This document shows, one piece after another, positions 21,930-34,970 of a DNA stretch of 64,000 bases. The stretch spans positions 248,001 to 312,000 of the forward strand of contig BSBM01000096.1 of NCBI GenBank assembly GCA_027924585.1. The letters run 5' to 3'. The notes beneath the pieces are model-generated. The model did no database searches, was not told where the DNA came from, and saw nothing but the letters and a program-made list of their open reading frames with translations. The stretch's first letter is position 1, and the number at the start of each line of letters is the position of its first letter. The translations under genes were made by a program, and so were the position numbers. Source of the stretch: Larix kaempferi. Its lineage: Eukaryota; Streptophyta; Pinopsida; Pinales; Pinaceae.

Positions 21930-22140
21930 AAGAATGAGAATATAGTTGTTCGTATGGAGCTCTCTCTTCCTTGATCATGTTTTTCCATTTTTTCAATATT
22001 TTTTGCAATCTTCCATAGAGCTCATCCATGAATACAATATATTTTGAAAAAACAAAAGAACAAAATTGTATTATCAAGGGATTTAAAACAACACACACCT
22101 ACAAAACATTGTGATTCTCTGTCAGGAGGGATACACAATG
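21930..22140 (-). pseudogene. Unidentified gene fragment, copy 2
   Basis: On the minus strand the open segment reads MCVVLNPLIIQF, then MDELYGRLQKILKKWKNMIKE. It is a diverged copy of 13510-13690 but lacks the donor-like GTAAGAG and reads on through KEERAPYEQLYSHSS. It lies directly next to the LTR element. Family unknown. Confidence 0.45.
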
Positions 22141-23070
22141 TTCATTGATGAATAGCCACATTGCCATTTGAATACAACAAGCCAATCTTACTACGAATTG
22201 TGTCATTTGTGGAGTATGTTTTGGGTTTGGATAGTGGGTGATCTAAACTCATAGGAGGCAATAGGAAAAAGGTCTACGTTGTTCCATATTTCAACACAGT
22301 AGATCTTTTCTCTAACTTTCCACATGTATTTTTGAATATGTGAGGGAAATCCCCTTACAATCAACAACTTATAAACCAATTGCTTACGACAGGATCACTT
22401 TGTTAATTCTTTGCATGCATATTCTTCCCATCCATGTGGCAATGCATCAATGTATTGCCATGTGAGTATTGTGCTACTATTGCACACCTGTATGGTGGAA
22501 TATTGCAGAAGCTTTGATATTGCACACCTGTATGGTGGAATATTGCAGAAGCTTTGATGCAATAGCTCCTAGAAAATATTCCAATTATTGCTTCAACATA
22601 AATTGAATTTCTCTATTTGAAGCTTGCATTACAGTTTACAATTGGAAAAAACCATCAGAGAGTGGAATAAGTTATTTTTCACAATGGGTGTTTTCTACCT
22701 ATAAATTAAGTGTCGAAGTCCCCAAGTCATTGAATCCCTGGCCTTGATTTCGTGTCGAAACCAATATGCCTTGATTTTAAGGGATGACATGATTTAAAGG
22801 AAGCCCTAACTCCATTTTTTTTATCCTTAGCTCCTTCTCCCCTCTATGTAGATTTTGTAGCTTCCTTCGCTTGGCCTTCGCAGCTACCTTTACTCCCTTT
22901 GTAGTTTGTGCTTGACCTTAATCGATCGATCTTGTCCATCACAAAAACCAGGCTTCATTGTGCTTCCAAAACCTCCACGACTGCTGCCCTAGGAGAAATT
23001 CAAAATCAAAATCAAAATTTGTATCAAATAAAAAATTTCATATGTATATCTAATCTATATTATTATAACA
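22141..23070. other. Spacer upstream of the LINE
   Basis: No recognisable gene. Apart from the 40-bp tandem repeat, I see only ordinary AT-rich sequence. Confidence 0.5.
22479..22558. repeat. 40-bp perfect tandem duplication
   Basis: Two identical copies beginning attgcacacctgtatggtgg. Confidence 0.9.
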
Positions 23071-23425
23071 AAGATCATGAAAACCATTATTAAAAGACAA
23101 GTATTTGGGTAGCCTATCGACTATGCAATGGATAAGGTCTGGGAGGAAATCATTATGGGGTGTCTCTATCATATGGGCCAGTCTTCTCTCTGCATTTCAG
23201 GTTATGGTAGATTGGTTAGCATGGCTCCCAGGCGATGATAGACATATACTTATTGGGGAAGATCTGTTGATATGTGGTCCTATTGTATTTAAATTGTCTT
23301 CATTATTGCTCCTCCATCTCAAGAATCGAGGTTACTTCAATCTCAGCCATATACTGGTATGAAACAGGCCGGAGGTATATTTCAACTGCTGGCTGAATGC
23401 TTCCTAGCTTGGACTTGTAGGCTTA

Positions 23426-23674
23426 TTGGTTGATGAATGGAACACATATTTGTGGGGTTTGAATCATGCAAATATAAAAATTGATGCCGAGGTTGATCAA
23501 CTTCTATGGTTGTGGAATACTATTGACGGTACTATCTCTGCAAAATTGGCTTACTCGGCAATATGCTCTATGATTCCAAAGTCTGGGCTGTGGTGGCATG
23601 TATTATGTTGGAACTGGAGAATTCCACCAAAGGTTAAGATATTTATTTGGTTATTGCTGGAGGAAAAGATATGA
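23426..23674 (+). pseudogene. LINE zinc-finger (zf-RVT) region
   Basis: The motif order LLWLWNTIDGTISAKLAYSA, then WWHVLCWNWRIPPKVKIFIW, is typical of the segment between RT and RNase H in plant L1-type LINEs. The Cys-rich end (CSLCL type) is in another frame just downstream, near 23725. Confidence 0.75.
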
Positions 23675-24104
23675 TATGGAGTAATATTCAGAAAAGAGGC
23701 TTTTCGGGGCCTAACATTTGTTCACTATGTCTACAGCTGAAGAATCATTGATTCATCTCTTTGTCCTTTTCCCATTTACTGTGAAGGTGCGACACTTTCT
23801 AGGTGATCCTTTCTCCCCAATAAAAGTTGGTGGTGATGTCTCTATCCAGCAATGGTTCCACTGATTTTTTTTGTATAATCAGATGTTGGGGATGTTGGCT
23901 TGCTTGTTATGCTGGGAAATCTAGAAATCCCTAAATATACTTATATTTGAGGATGGTGTATCTGAGGCTAGTCGTGTTGGATGTGCTATCCAATCTACTT
24001 CAAATGATTTTAGTCTGTCTCATTCTGAGGAGCTTCGTCTTACTGATTGTCATACATGGCCTCCATGTCTTCTCAGGACCGATAACCGTGCTCGGTTTGA
24101 TGGT

Positions 24105-24548
24105 GTGGCCATTGCCTCATCTGGCATCTGTGGGGCTAGAGCATTCGTAGAATGTACCAATGGTGATCTAATACATCTTTGGTTTCATGGCAGTGTGGGG
24201 ACGAATACTAAAGGTGAATTATTGGCCCTTTGGATTGTATTATTCTTCTCGATAAAGGCCAACATCATTCTAGAGCAGATTGCTGGCGACTCATTAACTA
24301 TTGTAAACTGGGAAAATTCAGTTGCAACTATTAATGTCCTGGCATTGTCCTCATGGTTGGCCCAGACGAATATTCTTCTCTGCCAATGTCCCCAGACCTC
24401 TATTATTCACATATTTCGGGAGCACAACTCTATGGTAGACTCCCTCTCTCGGCATGGTCTTGTTGTGGAAGCGGGCATAATTTTCTATGAGATCTTAGAG
24501 GGTTCTCAAATCCCTTCTCAGGGATTCTGGAACATTTTTGTTGCCTAA
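24105..24548 (+). pseudogene. LINE RNase H domain
   Basis: RNase H-fold segment with GICGARAFVECTNGD, then TKGELLALWIVLFF (catalytic Glu), then IAGDSLTIVNW (catalytic Asp) and IFREHNSMVDSLSRHGL near the C-terminus. The first catalytic Asp is expected upstream in a different frame. Plant L1 elements often carry this domain at the end of ORF2. Confidence 0.8.
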
Positions 24549-24847
24549 GTCCTGTTGGTTTTTTTGTGCAGCTATTTGTTTATGTTTGGGTGGTCGCTCC
24601 TGGCTTTTGTTTTCCTTCTTGATTATCTTCCTCGGCTACTTGGTTCATCTCCTAGTGGATTGGTATATCCTGGTCTCTCTTATTGTTATTGGGGGACGGT
24701 CTATCCTGCGGTTCATTGTCTCTTTCGCTTGGTGTAGCTGCGTGGCTTTTTCTGGTGTATGTACTGTTCGGAACTATTTTGGTCCATTCGGATTGTAAAA
24801 CTTCATACTTTTAATAGAAGTATTATCTTTTTCATGTGAAAAAAAAG

Positions 24848-25075
24848 ATCATGAAAACGAAAGTTTTGTATTTTATACAACTAGCTTTATATATAGTTTT
24901 TGTACAATTTTTTAATATAGTTTTTATATGATAATATATATTTGTACAATTTTTTCATATAGTTTTATATCATAATATATATTATTATAACAAAGCTCAT
25001 GAAAAACTAAAGTTTTTTTTTTTTATAATACTAGCTTTGTATATAGTTTTTTATAGTTTTTTATTATCAATTTGG
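24848..25075. repeat. AT-rich block with repeated segments
   Basis: The stretch atcatgaaaac... followed by an actagctttatatatag-like run occurs near 24848 and again near 24990. The preceding tattattataacaaag occurs at 23059 and 24977, so the pre-insertion site was itself a repeat. Confidence 0.65.
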
Positions 25076-25079
25076 TCTC

Positions 25080-27290
25080 ATTTGCTTTTCAGTAGAATTT
25101 TCGCAGGTAGAATGATACATTGGAAAGTGAGGTAAGGTAAGGATTTGGTATTGGAAGGAAAGGTGTGGATCTTGCTAGATTTTGTCAGGCTAATATGTCC
25201 ATTGGCTCTTGGACAAGCTCTTAGGCGCCAAGTCATGACTTCATTCTTTTATCTTTCCTTTTGTCTTTCCTTGAGTTGAGTTATGTTTCGAAAATATGTC
25301 TTTTCTAGGAATAGTCTTTCCTTAGATTGATGGGTCTAGATATAGTGCTTGATGGGTCTAGATATAGTGTTGGGGTGCCCCTTCAGGTAGCCCAATATGT
25401 AAGTCATGTGCTATAGTTTGGTCATATAGAAAGTCCTACCTTATTTTTAGCAAGTCCTTTGTTCACTTGGTCATTGTTCATTAGTCCTCGAACTTCGTTT
25501 GATACATAGAAATCATTATAGAAAGTGTTAGAGAGATCATAGAGGTGAATCCAAATAGATACATTCAGAGCATCACAACAACAATTTTCTTGAATCCGAT
25601 CAAGTTAATAAAAAATAAACTCACCAAAGCAACCATAGAAGCTATAATGCAACTAGCATAGCCACAAGTAAAGTGGCTAGTGAACGTCGATAGGTGTATC
25701 CAACCACTTAGTTTTGTGGAGATGGATGACTGTTAAACAAAGACTAAACATTAAACTAATTAATATAAACATTAAACTAACATAAACATTAAACTAATTA
25801 ATATAAACATAAAACAAATACTATTTAATAAACATACCCATTTCTTTAACCACCGCTTAACTAAAGCTATCTAAATCTTAATCAAGATGCGTTTAAGCAT
25901 AACAAGATATGGCGACCATGAAATGAATCCCAACTGTACACTTGTTACACTCGGGTTAATCTTGTCGATCCACTCAATGAAGTCCAAAATCTCAAATAAT
26001 ATCTAAACACCTATATTCCAATGTCTAATAAGCTGTTGTACACCAAACACAACACCAAGACCGACATGAGAGTTCCCAACACTTCCCAACATATACGAAC
26101 TATTTTCGTTGATGTTTTAAAGATGATTGAATTGAGTTGCCCAATAATGGTGATGTAACACATTGGCAAATTATATTGTGATGAAATGAAAAACACATGC
26201 ACATCTCTAATCTATGCATCCCAAGATGTATGGCAAAAGTGCATATGTTCACCTAAATGTATATTTAAGTAGTTGCCAGCAAATCCTCCATTTATTATTT
26301 GCATGTGAAGCACATCTATCATTTGCATGGCAAGAACATTGCCTAAAACTAAAAATAATCTTTCTTTGCTGCACTCCACCAAAAACTAACCAATGCCCAT
26401 TCTGATGAAAGCAATGGCTACTTGTCCCACTCAAGCACATGCGCTCAACGTGATGGCCACGACAATGGTGAAGAACAATCTGATAAGTTATGCATTTATT
26501 GGTTGCAGAATCAACTAATATAGTCAAAAGTCATAGGGAACCAGTGAACTACATGGCAACCTGTCCCACAAGCACAGGAGCTTGACGTGATGGCCATGAA
26601 AGCAGTGGAGAAGAATCTGATAAGTTATTTACAAAGATATACATTTCTTGTTTCTTTTATTGCCTTAACACCCCCAATATGGGTATAGGACAATGTCAGC
26701 CGGTACTTGGGGCAGCATCATTTTTTTAAACTTGGATTTAGGTTTTAATATATAAAGTAGTCTCCTTTATTTGCCTGAATAATGTCTAAGCATGAATCTC
26801 CATAAATGTACAAGTTCTTTAATTTCAATAATGATTTTTAGTGTTATGTTAATGATTTTAAGTTAAAGTGGTGAGGTGAAGAGGTGGTGAAGGATGAGAA
26901 AAACCCCCAAAACTCAGCAATGCGATATCAAGTTACAAGATTACTCTATAGAGCAAAATGTTCCAAGATAAAGTATGGAAATGTAGCCATGAATTAAAAC
27001 TACATGTTATAATTAATTTAAAATTGTGAAACGAAACACACAAATTGATGCAAATCGATTATAATAGTCTTGCTAACCTTTGGTAGGGACTGATAAGAAA
27101 ATTGATCATAACATGAATATAAGTTGTACAACAACAAACCATTATGACATATAAATGGTGTTTTGAATAGAGAGATCACTTTATATATATATATGAAAAG
27201 TTTAAATTTTTAGAATTATTGATATAATATTTATATGTACGATATCAAGATTTTATTGTATATTTTATTATGTAAAACAAATTGTTAAGC
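25080..27290. other. AT-rich spacer
   Basis: No coding motif seen. Small local repeats: aaacattaaactaattaata copies at 25740-25820, and a diverged pair with cgtgatggccacga / cgtgatggccatga at 26450 and 26588. Confidence 0.5.
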
Positions 27291-27300
27291 TAAAAGTATT

Positions 27301-27614
27301 ATGTATATCACATTGTAAAAATTATACAATACACAATTTATTAATTAAAGGTTTTACTTTCTTAAGGAATTTATGAGTTCCAAAACGTTGGATTATATGA
27401 ATAGATTTATTGGACTTTGTGTAAGTTTTTCCTTTGTAATGGTTTAGGAATTCATTTATGTATATCACATTGTAAAAATTATACAATACACAATTTATGA
27501 ATTAAAAGTTTTACTTTCTTAAGGAATTTATGAGTTCCAAAACGTTGGATTCTTTGAATAGATTTATTGGACTTTGTGTAAGTTTTTCCTTTGTAATGGT
27601 TTAAGAATTCATTT
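27301..27614. repeat. 157-bp tandem duplication
   Basis: Copies at 27301-27457 and 27458-27614 begin atgtatatcacattgtaaaa and are nearly identical. No ORF. Confidence 0.92.
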
Positions 27615-28195
27615 ATATGTATGGATGATAATATAGTTCTTTAGAACATATCTTAAGATTAATTTTTTTTACAAAATAAATAAATTATATTAAATAATTT
27701 TGTAAATGTTATTTTTATATTTGAATATGGTGGAAATGAAAGTATCAAAGTTATTATAATTTTTGTAAGTACAAAATGTTTTTAAAGATAATTAAGTTAT
27801 GACATTGGATAAACTTATGTTTTTTATGATTAAAAGTGGGGGCATGATAAAAGAAAGTTATTGTTATCTTTTAAAAGAAAACGGCCTTCATTACTAACTT
27901 CCTTTTAAGTCACAAATTTTACATATTCATTAGTTTTAAGAAGTGTTTAAGTTAGGCCAACTACTAGTTTCACTATGAAGATCATGAGCATTGTTTTTTA
28001 TTTTGACTATATTCATTTCTTCTTTAAACTTATAATGTTTGAAAAATAGTTTTGATTAACAAAATGGATATACGAAATCTTTGTAGTATTTCAACTTCCT
28101 CTTATTAATAATTTCAATGTCTTACATTTAAACTTCATAGGAACATATAATATTTATTATTGTTGACCATGTTAATTTGATTGTCTTCTTTTATG
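27615..28195. other. AT-rich spacer
   Basis: Nothing recognised. Confidence 0.45.
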
Positions 28196-28199
28196 CTTG

Positions 28200-28372
28200 G
28201 CCAATAGTTAACGACATAGCCTTATCGCTCATAAGCAAGGAATAATTATTTCTCATGGTTCATGGAGAGCCTCAATTAACAATTGGCTAATGAAAACCAA
28301 GCATGATTTGAACTCAGGGGTGAGGACAACAATTCTTCCTCTCAACCACCTGAGCTAGGCCAAATTGACAAT
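28200..28372 (-). mobile_element. SINE-like tRNA-derived head
   Basis: On the minus strand an A-box-like TAGCTCAGGTGG (28347-28358) is followed 31 bp later by a B-box-like GAGTTCAAATC (28305-28315), the spacing of an internal RNA polymerase III promoter. The flanks do not fold into a full tRNA, so a SINE remnant is more likely than a tRNA gene. The 3' end and any target duplication are not clear. Confidence 0.5.
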
Positions 28373-28903
28373 GGCATGGAGCCTATCCTTGTTAAATTGA
28401 GCAATTTATGTTTAGATTTTAAACATCTAATCATGAAAATTTTAAGGGCTAATCTTAGCCCATGGACTAAATTTAGGGGTTTTAATTTCTTAGTGGGCTA
28501 TTTTTTAATTAAGCCATCATTTACTATGATTAGCCCAATTTTTATATATTTATTTTTAATAAATGGCACATTAGCCCCATAAAATATATAAAGAGACCGT
28601 AAATCTAACCATTTATCCCTTGTTTGATTATATTTGGAGCTCCCATAGCCCGTAAAATAAGCCCTCTCCCTTTAATTCGTCCAAATTTGTAGAAATGGTA
28701 GTTGCCGAGGGTAAATTCACCCTTGAACGATCATGGAAATCATATTTTTTTGGTAAATTCGCCCTTCAGCGATCATGGAAATCAGGGTTTTTTTGGTAAA
28801 TTCGTCCAAGTATTATGAAGTGAAATCTATTTTCAATTTTAATTCGCACCATATATATTGTTAGATTGACATTGTCTAACACACAGCCAATCTCAATCTA
28901 ACA

Positions 28904-28916
28904 GTGGTATTAGAGC
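28904..28916 (+). other. Primer-binding-site-like motif, diverged
   Basis: gTGGTATTAGAGC follows a short TGTTAGATTG...CAATCTAACA stretch whose ends are inverted. This may be the end of an old LTR, but no partner LTR was found. Confidence 0.4.
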
Positions 28917-31469
28917 TGTTGTGAATCCTCTTCTTGTGCTGAGTTACCGTGGAGCCTGTGTGGCCTGTGCAAATATGCTATATGCTTGAGATCAGTCCTG
29001 CCTTCTACCTTTTGTCTTCTGCCCTCTGCGTCCTTTCATCATTGTTCTAAGAACGACAGACTAACTTCTCTCTGCCTGGTGTGTAATGCCCTTTCTTCTC
29101 AGCCTACGACTATCTACCTCCCGTTTTTTGAGTCATCTACCTTCTTGCGTAGAAACCCTAATTTCTTTTGCATATCCCTCATTCCTACGTTGTCCTTCGC
29201 GGGCTACATACTTGGTCTCTTTTATTTCATCTCCAGTGACGGAAAAACTAATCTTTGCATTGGAGTGTGTCTATAATTTGGAGTTGCGACTAGACTGCTC
29301 ATTCTTCAGAGAGCTGCGACCTTCGTGTGGTGGAGTTCCGCGAGCTTTGTAAGCAATGAGATCTACCTGGAATTGTGGACTACCTCTCCTTCATTGATCG
29401 CATTGGAGTTGTGCATAGGTATTCCACGTATTTTATAATTACAAAAGCCAGAGAAAATTGTTCTATCTACCTTCGAGCTTATCTATAGTTTGCACCGGCT
29501 TCAGAGAAAATTGGGATTTGAATGCGTTTCTTTCTTCCTCGCTTTGTATTATTTTCATTTCAAGGACCTATCGGAGAAATCAATTAAACGACCGCAATAA
29601 GTGGCGGTGATCTTTGTAAGAATTTCCGTTTTGGTGGGAATTGCTTCTATCTTTTGTGCCAAACACTTTCCCGGCTGTGCTGATATTTTCGTGAGCGCAT
29701 TTGGCTCTCAGAAGCTTTTGATACGACGGCTTTAGGTAAATTTCCTGGAACAAATCACGGAGGAAACTTAGTTTTACAGGAAAAAAACTGTCGGCTTAGA
29801 CTACTCCTATTTAAAAGATTCGTTAAACTTTGCTTGCTATTTTAGTTGTAGAGAAAAATTTGTTCTACATCGCAAGAAGCAGTGATATTTAAAGGAATTG
29901 CGAAAAAAATCTTGTATTAGAGGGAGGAGTCATTCTTTTGGAAGCTTTAAAGCTTTTTGCCAGGTCGAATTTTCTTTAGATAGTGATGACATGATTGTAT
30001 ATTTCCTGTATTTAAAGGCTTTAGTGGAATTATATGCATTGGATAAATAATTATGTAAACTTGTAGGGTAGTGTAGTATATCTGGAATTTTTGGTCACTA
30101 TCGATGTAACAGATTATCTATTATGGGATAGATGATGCTCTCGGCATCTTTAGAAAGCAAAATCTTTAGAAAGCAAATAGTTTTATTGAACAAGTTGATT
30201 GATGGTGTGAATTGAAGACTTCTCGTGATCTTTGAAGACCTGGATGAGCTGCGACCTCTATCGTGAAGCTGTGATTTTTGTATGGTGAAGGGCTTCTACT
30301 TGGTAATTTTTTTGTAATGCTGCTGTGAAAGTTGGGGAAGTAAACCGTGGAATTTTGTGCACCTTTGTTGGCATTGAAAAGTGTTGGTGAAGAGCAGTGG
30401 AATTATATGCATTGGATAAATAATTATGTAAACTTGTAGGGTAGTGTATTATATCTGGATTTTTTGGTCACTATCGATGTAACAGATTATCTATTGTGGG
30501 ATAGATGATGCTCTCGGCATCTTTAGAAAGCAAATAGTTTTATTGAACAAGTTGATTGATGGTGTGAATTGAAGACTTCTCGTGATCTTTGAAGACCTGG
30601 ATGAGCTGCGACCTTCTCTATCGTGAAGCTGTGATTTTTGTATGGTGAAAGGCTTCTACTTGGTAATTTTTTTGTAATGCTGCTGTGAAAGTTGGGGAAG
30701 TAAACCGTGGAATTTTGTGCACCTTTGTTGGCATTGAAAAGTGTTGGTGAAGAGCAGTGGCGTATTGAAACCTGTAATGTTTAATACTGGCGCTATCATC
30801 ATGAATTGTAGATTCCATTTCACTCCCTTGCTATTGGTGCGTCAAGTTTTGAAGCTGTATTGAAAAGACCGTGGGAAACCTAACAGTGGTAAAACTGTGA
30901 AGATAAGAGCTGAAATCTGTGAAGATAAGAGCTTTGTGAATTGAAGGGCTAACCTTCTCTACGTTGAAGTGTGGAAATGTGTTGAGCCAGGACTGCGTGG
31001 AGATGTGGTAAAACTGTGAAGATAAGAGCTGAAACCTGCTAGCAGCTGTGAAGATAAGAGCTGTGTGAATTGAAGTGCTGCTTGAAGACTGCGACCTCCA
31101 CCCTTGATGCTAGAAGACATTGAGTTGAATGTGTTAAGGTGAAAGCTCGGTGTTGTATGGAATAAGCCTATATCTGCATCTCACCATATGAACGAAATCT
31201 CGACTAGATGATGCGTTGAAGATGTTCAGTGCTACCCATTGCTGCGCATGGATTTGAAGACTGTGTGGGAGTTATTTTTTGACATATGCATGGGACCCCT
31301 CTCTATCGTGCGAATATAACATTTTCTCTTACTGCTTTGTATTGCTCATTGGAAGCTACGAATCTATTGAGATGATGCAAAAATCATGAAACTGAAATCT
31401 TTCGCCTCATTGGCGTGATCTGTGGGTATGAATTTTTCCCCTCATTGGCGTGATCTGTGGGTATGGGCT
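28917..31469. other. Leader-like non-coding region between two primer-binding-like sites
   Basis: No ORF above about 100 codons and no motif. It holds local duplications (30024-30760, and cctcattggcgtgatctg twice near 31406 and 31440). It may be the internal part of an old non-autonomous LTR element. Confidence 0.4.
30024..30756. repeat. Tandem duplication, about 373/360 bp
   Basis: Both copies start gtggaattatatgcattgga (30024 and 30397) and end agagca before gtgg. Copy 1 has an extra 13 bases in the run around aaagcaaaatcttt. Confidence 0.92.
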
Positions 31470-31481
31470 CTGATACCAAGT
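31470..31481 (-). other. Primer-binding-site-like motif on the minus strand
   Basis: ggctctgataccaag reads CTTGGTATCAGAGCC on the minus strand. A minus-strand LTR would begin at about 31484 (tggggtgagg), but no second copy is seen. Confidence 0.45.
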
Positions 31482-31483
31482 TG

Positions 31484-32986
31484 GGGTGAGGTTGCACACA
31501 AGTCTGCACAATCTTCACTATCCAGCTTCTGTTCTGCACGAGAGAGGTCGCAAGCAGCCAAGGAATTGCACAAAGTTGTCTTCAAACTTGTGATGCTCTC
31601 AAAAGATGGTAGTAAGCGGTTCGAGGAGGGGGAAAGGAGAATATTCACCAAGGATTTCCCCTAAAAAATAGTCCACGGAGGTAGAGAATGGATTCTCTAT
31701 TTTCAATATGCTTCAGAGGTAGGGGCAGTCTTCCCAATGGTCTTCAATTAATTCAATGCAACTGCAAAAAAAACAATTTTGAATTCCCCCGGTTGCTAGG
31801 TCGCATCCACACGTTGAAGGAGAGAGTCTGGACGCTCCTTGCAACTGGATGATGGCTCACTAGGATGATGTCGAGCTGTCCGCGGGAGGTTACACTCATG
31901 TGAATGAGAGGAGACCGCATTCAATGCATTGACACAATCAACAAAGACGGCTCAACATGCACTATCCCAGATTTCACCAATGCATTATCTCTTTTGAATG
32001 AATGAACCAAGCAACTCGTAGTTGTATTCACCATAAAGTGAAACTTGCAGCAGTCACGCAAGTCTTGCATTTTGGTGTGCATTATGCAAACACCCAAATG
32101 CCATCAATGTTCTGAACGGACGAGTTGAAAATCCAATAGTGAGATCAACGACACCAATAGATAAGTCTCACGGGAAGGAGCTAGGAATCAACAGCTCTTT
32201 AAGGTTATCATCGTAGCATCCAGAAGATGGAGGGCACACCAAATGATGGAGTCACAACAATTGGCTATTGTTGTAATAATTCCTTCACAATGATATAATC
32301 ATCAAATAACAACACAACTACAAGCTTCATGAGTGCTCCTCGATGGTCTCCACGAGCTATAGCTTCACAAGTTCATATCTTGCTCTCCACACCATTACTC
32401 ATTAATGCTTAATAAAAGCATACTCATAACTGCTCAACATAAATCATACTCATCGGAAATTCAATTGTCAAGGAGATATTCAGTCGAAAACATCATCATA
32501 CTGATTAGGAAAAGCAATTTTGAAGGAGATATTCAGTACAAAACATCATCTTCTAATCAAGCATCACAGGGTGCATCATAACAATTAACTATCAACTACA
32601 AGGTCCTGAACAAAGTATCAATAGAACTATCATGCACTAGGAGGGTTACAATGGCCTTATCGTCCTTTCCCATTTTCTGCATCTTGTACTATGGTCGGCT
32701 TAGACTTTGTGCCTTTCACAATCTTGAGCAGGTCCCTCTAACAACAACATTCTCATCTAGGGCTTTCAATGCTTGAAACCTGCACCGTCAAATTGTTCTA
32801 TCAGCCTCTAAGATTCTACTGCTACGACTGTGGCAATTTTTCAATCTTTTACTCTAAGACACTACTTTTCCAGAAATCAGTTCTCTGGGCAATTCAAAGC
32901 TTGGGCTCTGATGGTGCATTACAACTTAAAAGTTCAATCATGAGTGCACAGTGAAAGGAAAACATGATGGAAATTAGAACATAGTA
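31484..32986. other. Spacer, perhaps an old LTR and flank
   Basis: No coding motif. A small pair gaaggagatattcagt / caaggagatattcagt lies near 32470 and 32523. Confidence 0.4.
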
Positions 32987-33590
32987 TGTTAATATTTAAT
33001 ATGCTAAGACTGAAAATAGCAGCATTACATTCCATTTCACAATAATAGCATATACAGGATCATTGAAGAAACAACAAGCATAGCATAAACACAAGAGACA
33101 CAGATTTATCCTGGGAAACCCTCATGGGGTAGAAAACCCAGTAAAGCTTCCTCAATATAGATGATCAGCAATACACAAAGATGCAAACCAAAGATATGAT
33201 CTCCTCCTCCACCATAGCAGACCTCTCCTCCACAAGTGCGCCTTTCTCAAGTGAGTGTGTGTGTCAAATGAGGAACACACCTCCTCTATTTATACACTAC
33301 ACTGACATATATTTTACACAGGTACACGTAGGCTCGTATTTAACCAATGGGTTAAATACCCTACTACAACTGACTCGGCCGACCCCTCTAGGGTGGTCTA
33401 ATAACCCTTTGACCCACATAACATATACAGGGCCGACCCCCACTAGGGAAGTCTAATAACCCGAGTTACCACATTCCGACGGAGGAATAAACATCTCCGG
33501 ATATACAATAAGATCTTCATGGAGGAATGAAACATCTCCGGAATAATAAAGTACAAATATAATATTCTTTGAAGTTACAATATCTCAACA
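32987..33590 (-). repeat. 3' LTR of RLC-2, 604 bp
   Basis: On the + strand from TGTTAATATTTAATATGC to TATCTCAACA. A minus-strand TATA box lies at 33287-33294 (TATAAATA). Confidence 0.95.
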
Positions 33591-33599
33591 CTCCCCCTT
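33591..33599 (-). other. Polypurine tract of RLC-2
   Basis: Minus strand AAGGGGGAG, identical to that of RLC-1, next to the LTR. Confidence 0.9.
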
Positions 33600-33799
33600 A
33601 ACGAGAAGGATATTATAACAACATCTGCACGAGCAAGGAGTCATCAACATCATACATGATACATCTATAAATCATTGGAAGCTTTCTCAACATCATCAGT
33701 AACTCAAGCAGTTACTGGAACATCTTCAATACTGGAACATCGACATCTTCAGTATTGAGTCTTTATCTTCTGTAGCACTTGAACAGCTGCAACAATATC

Positions 33800-34100
33800 A
33801 TCATCTGGATCCTCACGATTATCGTCATCACACGATCATCAGCATCATCATCTCACGATCATCAGCATCGTCATCACACGATCATCATCATCGTCATCTC
33901 ACGATCATCAGCATCGTCATCTCACGATCATCAGCATCGTCATCACACGATCATCAGCATCGTCATCACATGATCATCAGCATTGTCATCACACGATCAT
34001 CAGCATCGTCATCTCATGATCATCAGCATCGTCATCTCACGATCATCAGCATCGTCATCTCACGATCATCAGCATCGTCATCACACGATCATCAGCATCG
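33800..34100 (-). repeat. RLC-2 array: 23-bp CGATCATCAGCATCGTCAT repeats
   Basis: Unit starts at 33901, 33924 and 33947 show the 23-bp period. Homologous to array 5 of RLC-1. Confidence 0.93.
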
Positions 34101-34225
34101 TCATCTAGATCATCACGATCAGCAGCATCGTCATCTAGATCATCACGATCAGCACCATCGTCATCTAGATCATCACGATCAATAACATCGTCATCTAGAT
34201 CATCACGATCAACAACATCATCAAT
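34101..34225 (-). repeat. RLC-2 array: 30-bp repeat, four copies
   Basis: tcatctagatcatcacgatc recurs at 34101, 34131, 34161 and 34191. It looks like the 23-bp unit extended by a ctagat insertion. Confidence 0.92.
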
Positions 34226-34425
34226 AAAAGTATAAATATCATTAATACAAGTATCCTCATCAATACAAGTATACACATCATCAATACAAGTATCCTCATC
34301 AATACAAGTATACACATCATCAATACAAGTATCCTCATCAATACAAGTATACACATCATCAATACAAGTATCCTCATCAATACAAGTATACATATCATCA
34401 ATACAAGTATCCTCAATAGCAGCAT
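34226..34425 (-). repeat. RLC-2 array: 39-bp repeat
   Basis: tatcctcatcaatacaag recurs every 39 bp (34252, 34291 and on). Counterpart of array 4 of RLC-1 in both position and wording. Confidence 0.92.
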
Positions 34426-34439
34426 ACCCTGCAACACAC

Positions 34440-34970
34440 AAGATCCAATTACGGGATGATCAATCCCTCTCACTTTAGGACATAGGTCCAAGGATGATAC
34501 AATCCTGATCCGCTTACGGGATGATCAGTCCCTCTCGGTTTAAGACAACTCTCATGTCCATGGATGATGCAATCCAGATCAACTTACAGGATGATCAATC
34601 CTTATCACTTTAAGACACCTCACCATGTCTAGGGACGAGGCAATCCCAATCTATTTACTGGATGATTAGTCCTTATCACTTTAAGACATCTCACCAAGTC
34701 TAGGGACGAGGCAATCCCAATCTATTTACAGGATGATTAGTCCTTATCACTTTAAGACATATCACCATGTCTAGGGACGAGGCAATCCCAATCTATTTAC
34801 AGGATGATTAGTCCTTATCACTTTAAGACATCTCACCATGTCTAGGGATGAGTCAATCCCAATCTATTTACAGGATGATTAGTCCTTATCAGTTTAAGAC
34901 ATCTCACCATGTCTAGGGATGAGGCAATCCCAATCTATTTACAGGATGATTAGTCCACTCAATCTCATTT
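34440..34970 (-). repeat. RLC-2 array: about 71-bp repeat
   Basis: ctatttac starts at 34651 and 34722 give a 71-bp period. In the sense strand each unit has GGGAT-TGCCTC-GTCCC (with a T-G pair) followed by AGACAT-GGTGAG-ATGTCT, a perfect 6-bp stem in most copies. 71 is not a multiple of three. Confidence 0.9.

Larger units (their letters stand above)
23085..24844 (+). mobile_element. 5'-truncated LINE with 14-bp target duplication
   Basis: AAGATCATGAAAAC occurs at 23071-23084 and again at 24845-24858 right after a short A run. This is the mark of target-primed reverse transcription. Only the last part of ORF2 is present: the zinc-finger region downstream of RT and an RNase H domain. RT and endonuclease are absent, as expected for a 5' truncation. 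Frames are broken, so it is an old insertion. Confidence 0.9.

Noticed and set aside
28859-28903. 45-bp TG...CA stretch as a complete LTR
   Set aside because: Too short, and no second copy found; more likely the end of a decayed LTR.
29086-29352. 88- and 96-codon ORFs with Ser/Leu-rich content
   Set aside because: Two overlapping frames of similar length, no motif, in a leader-like region.
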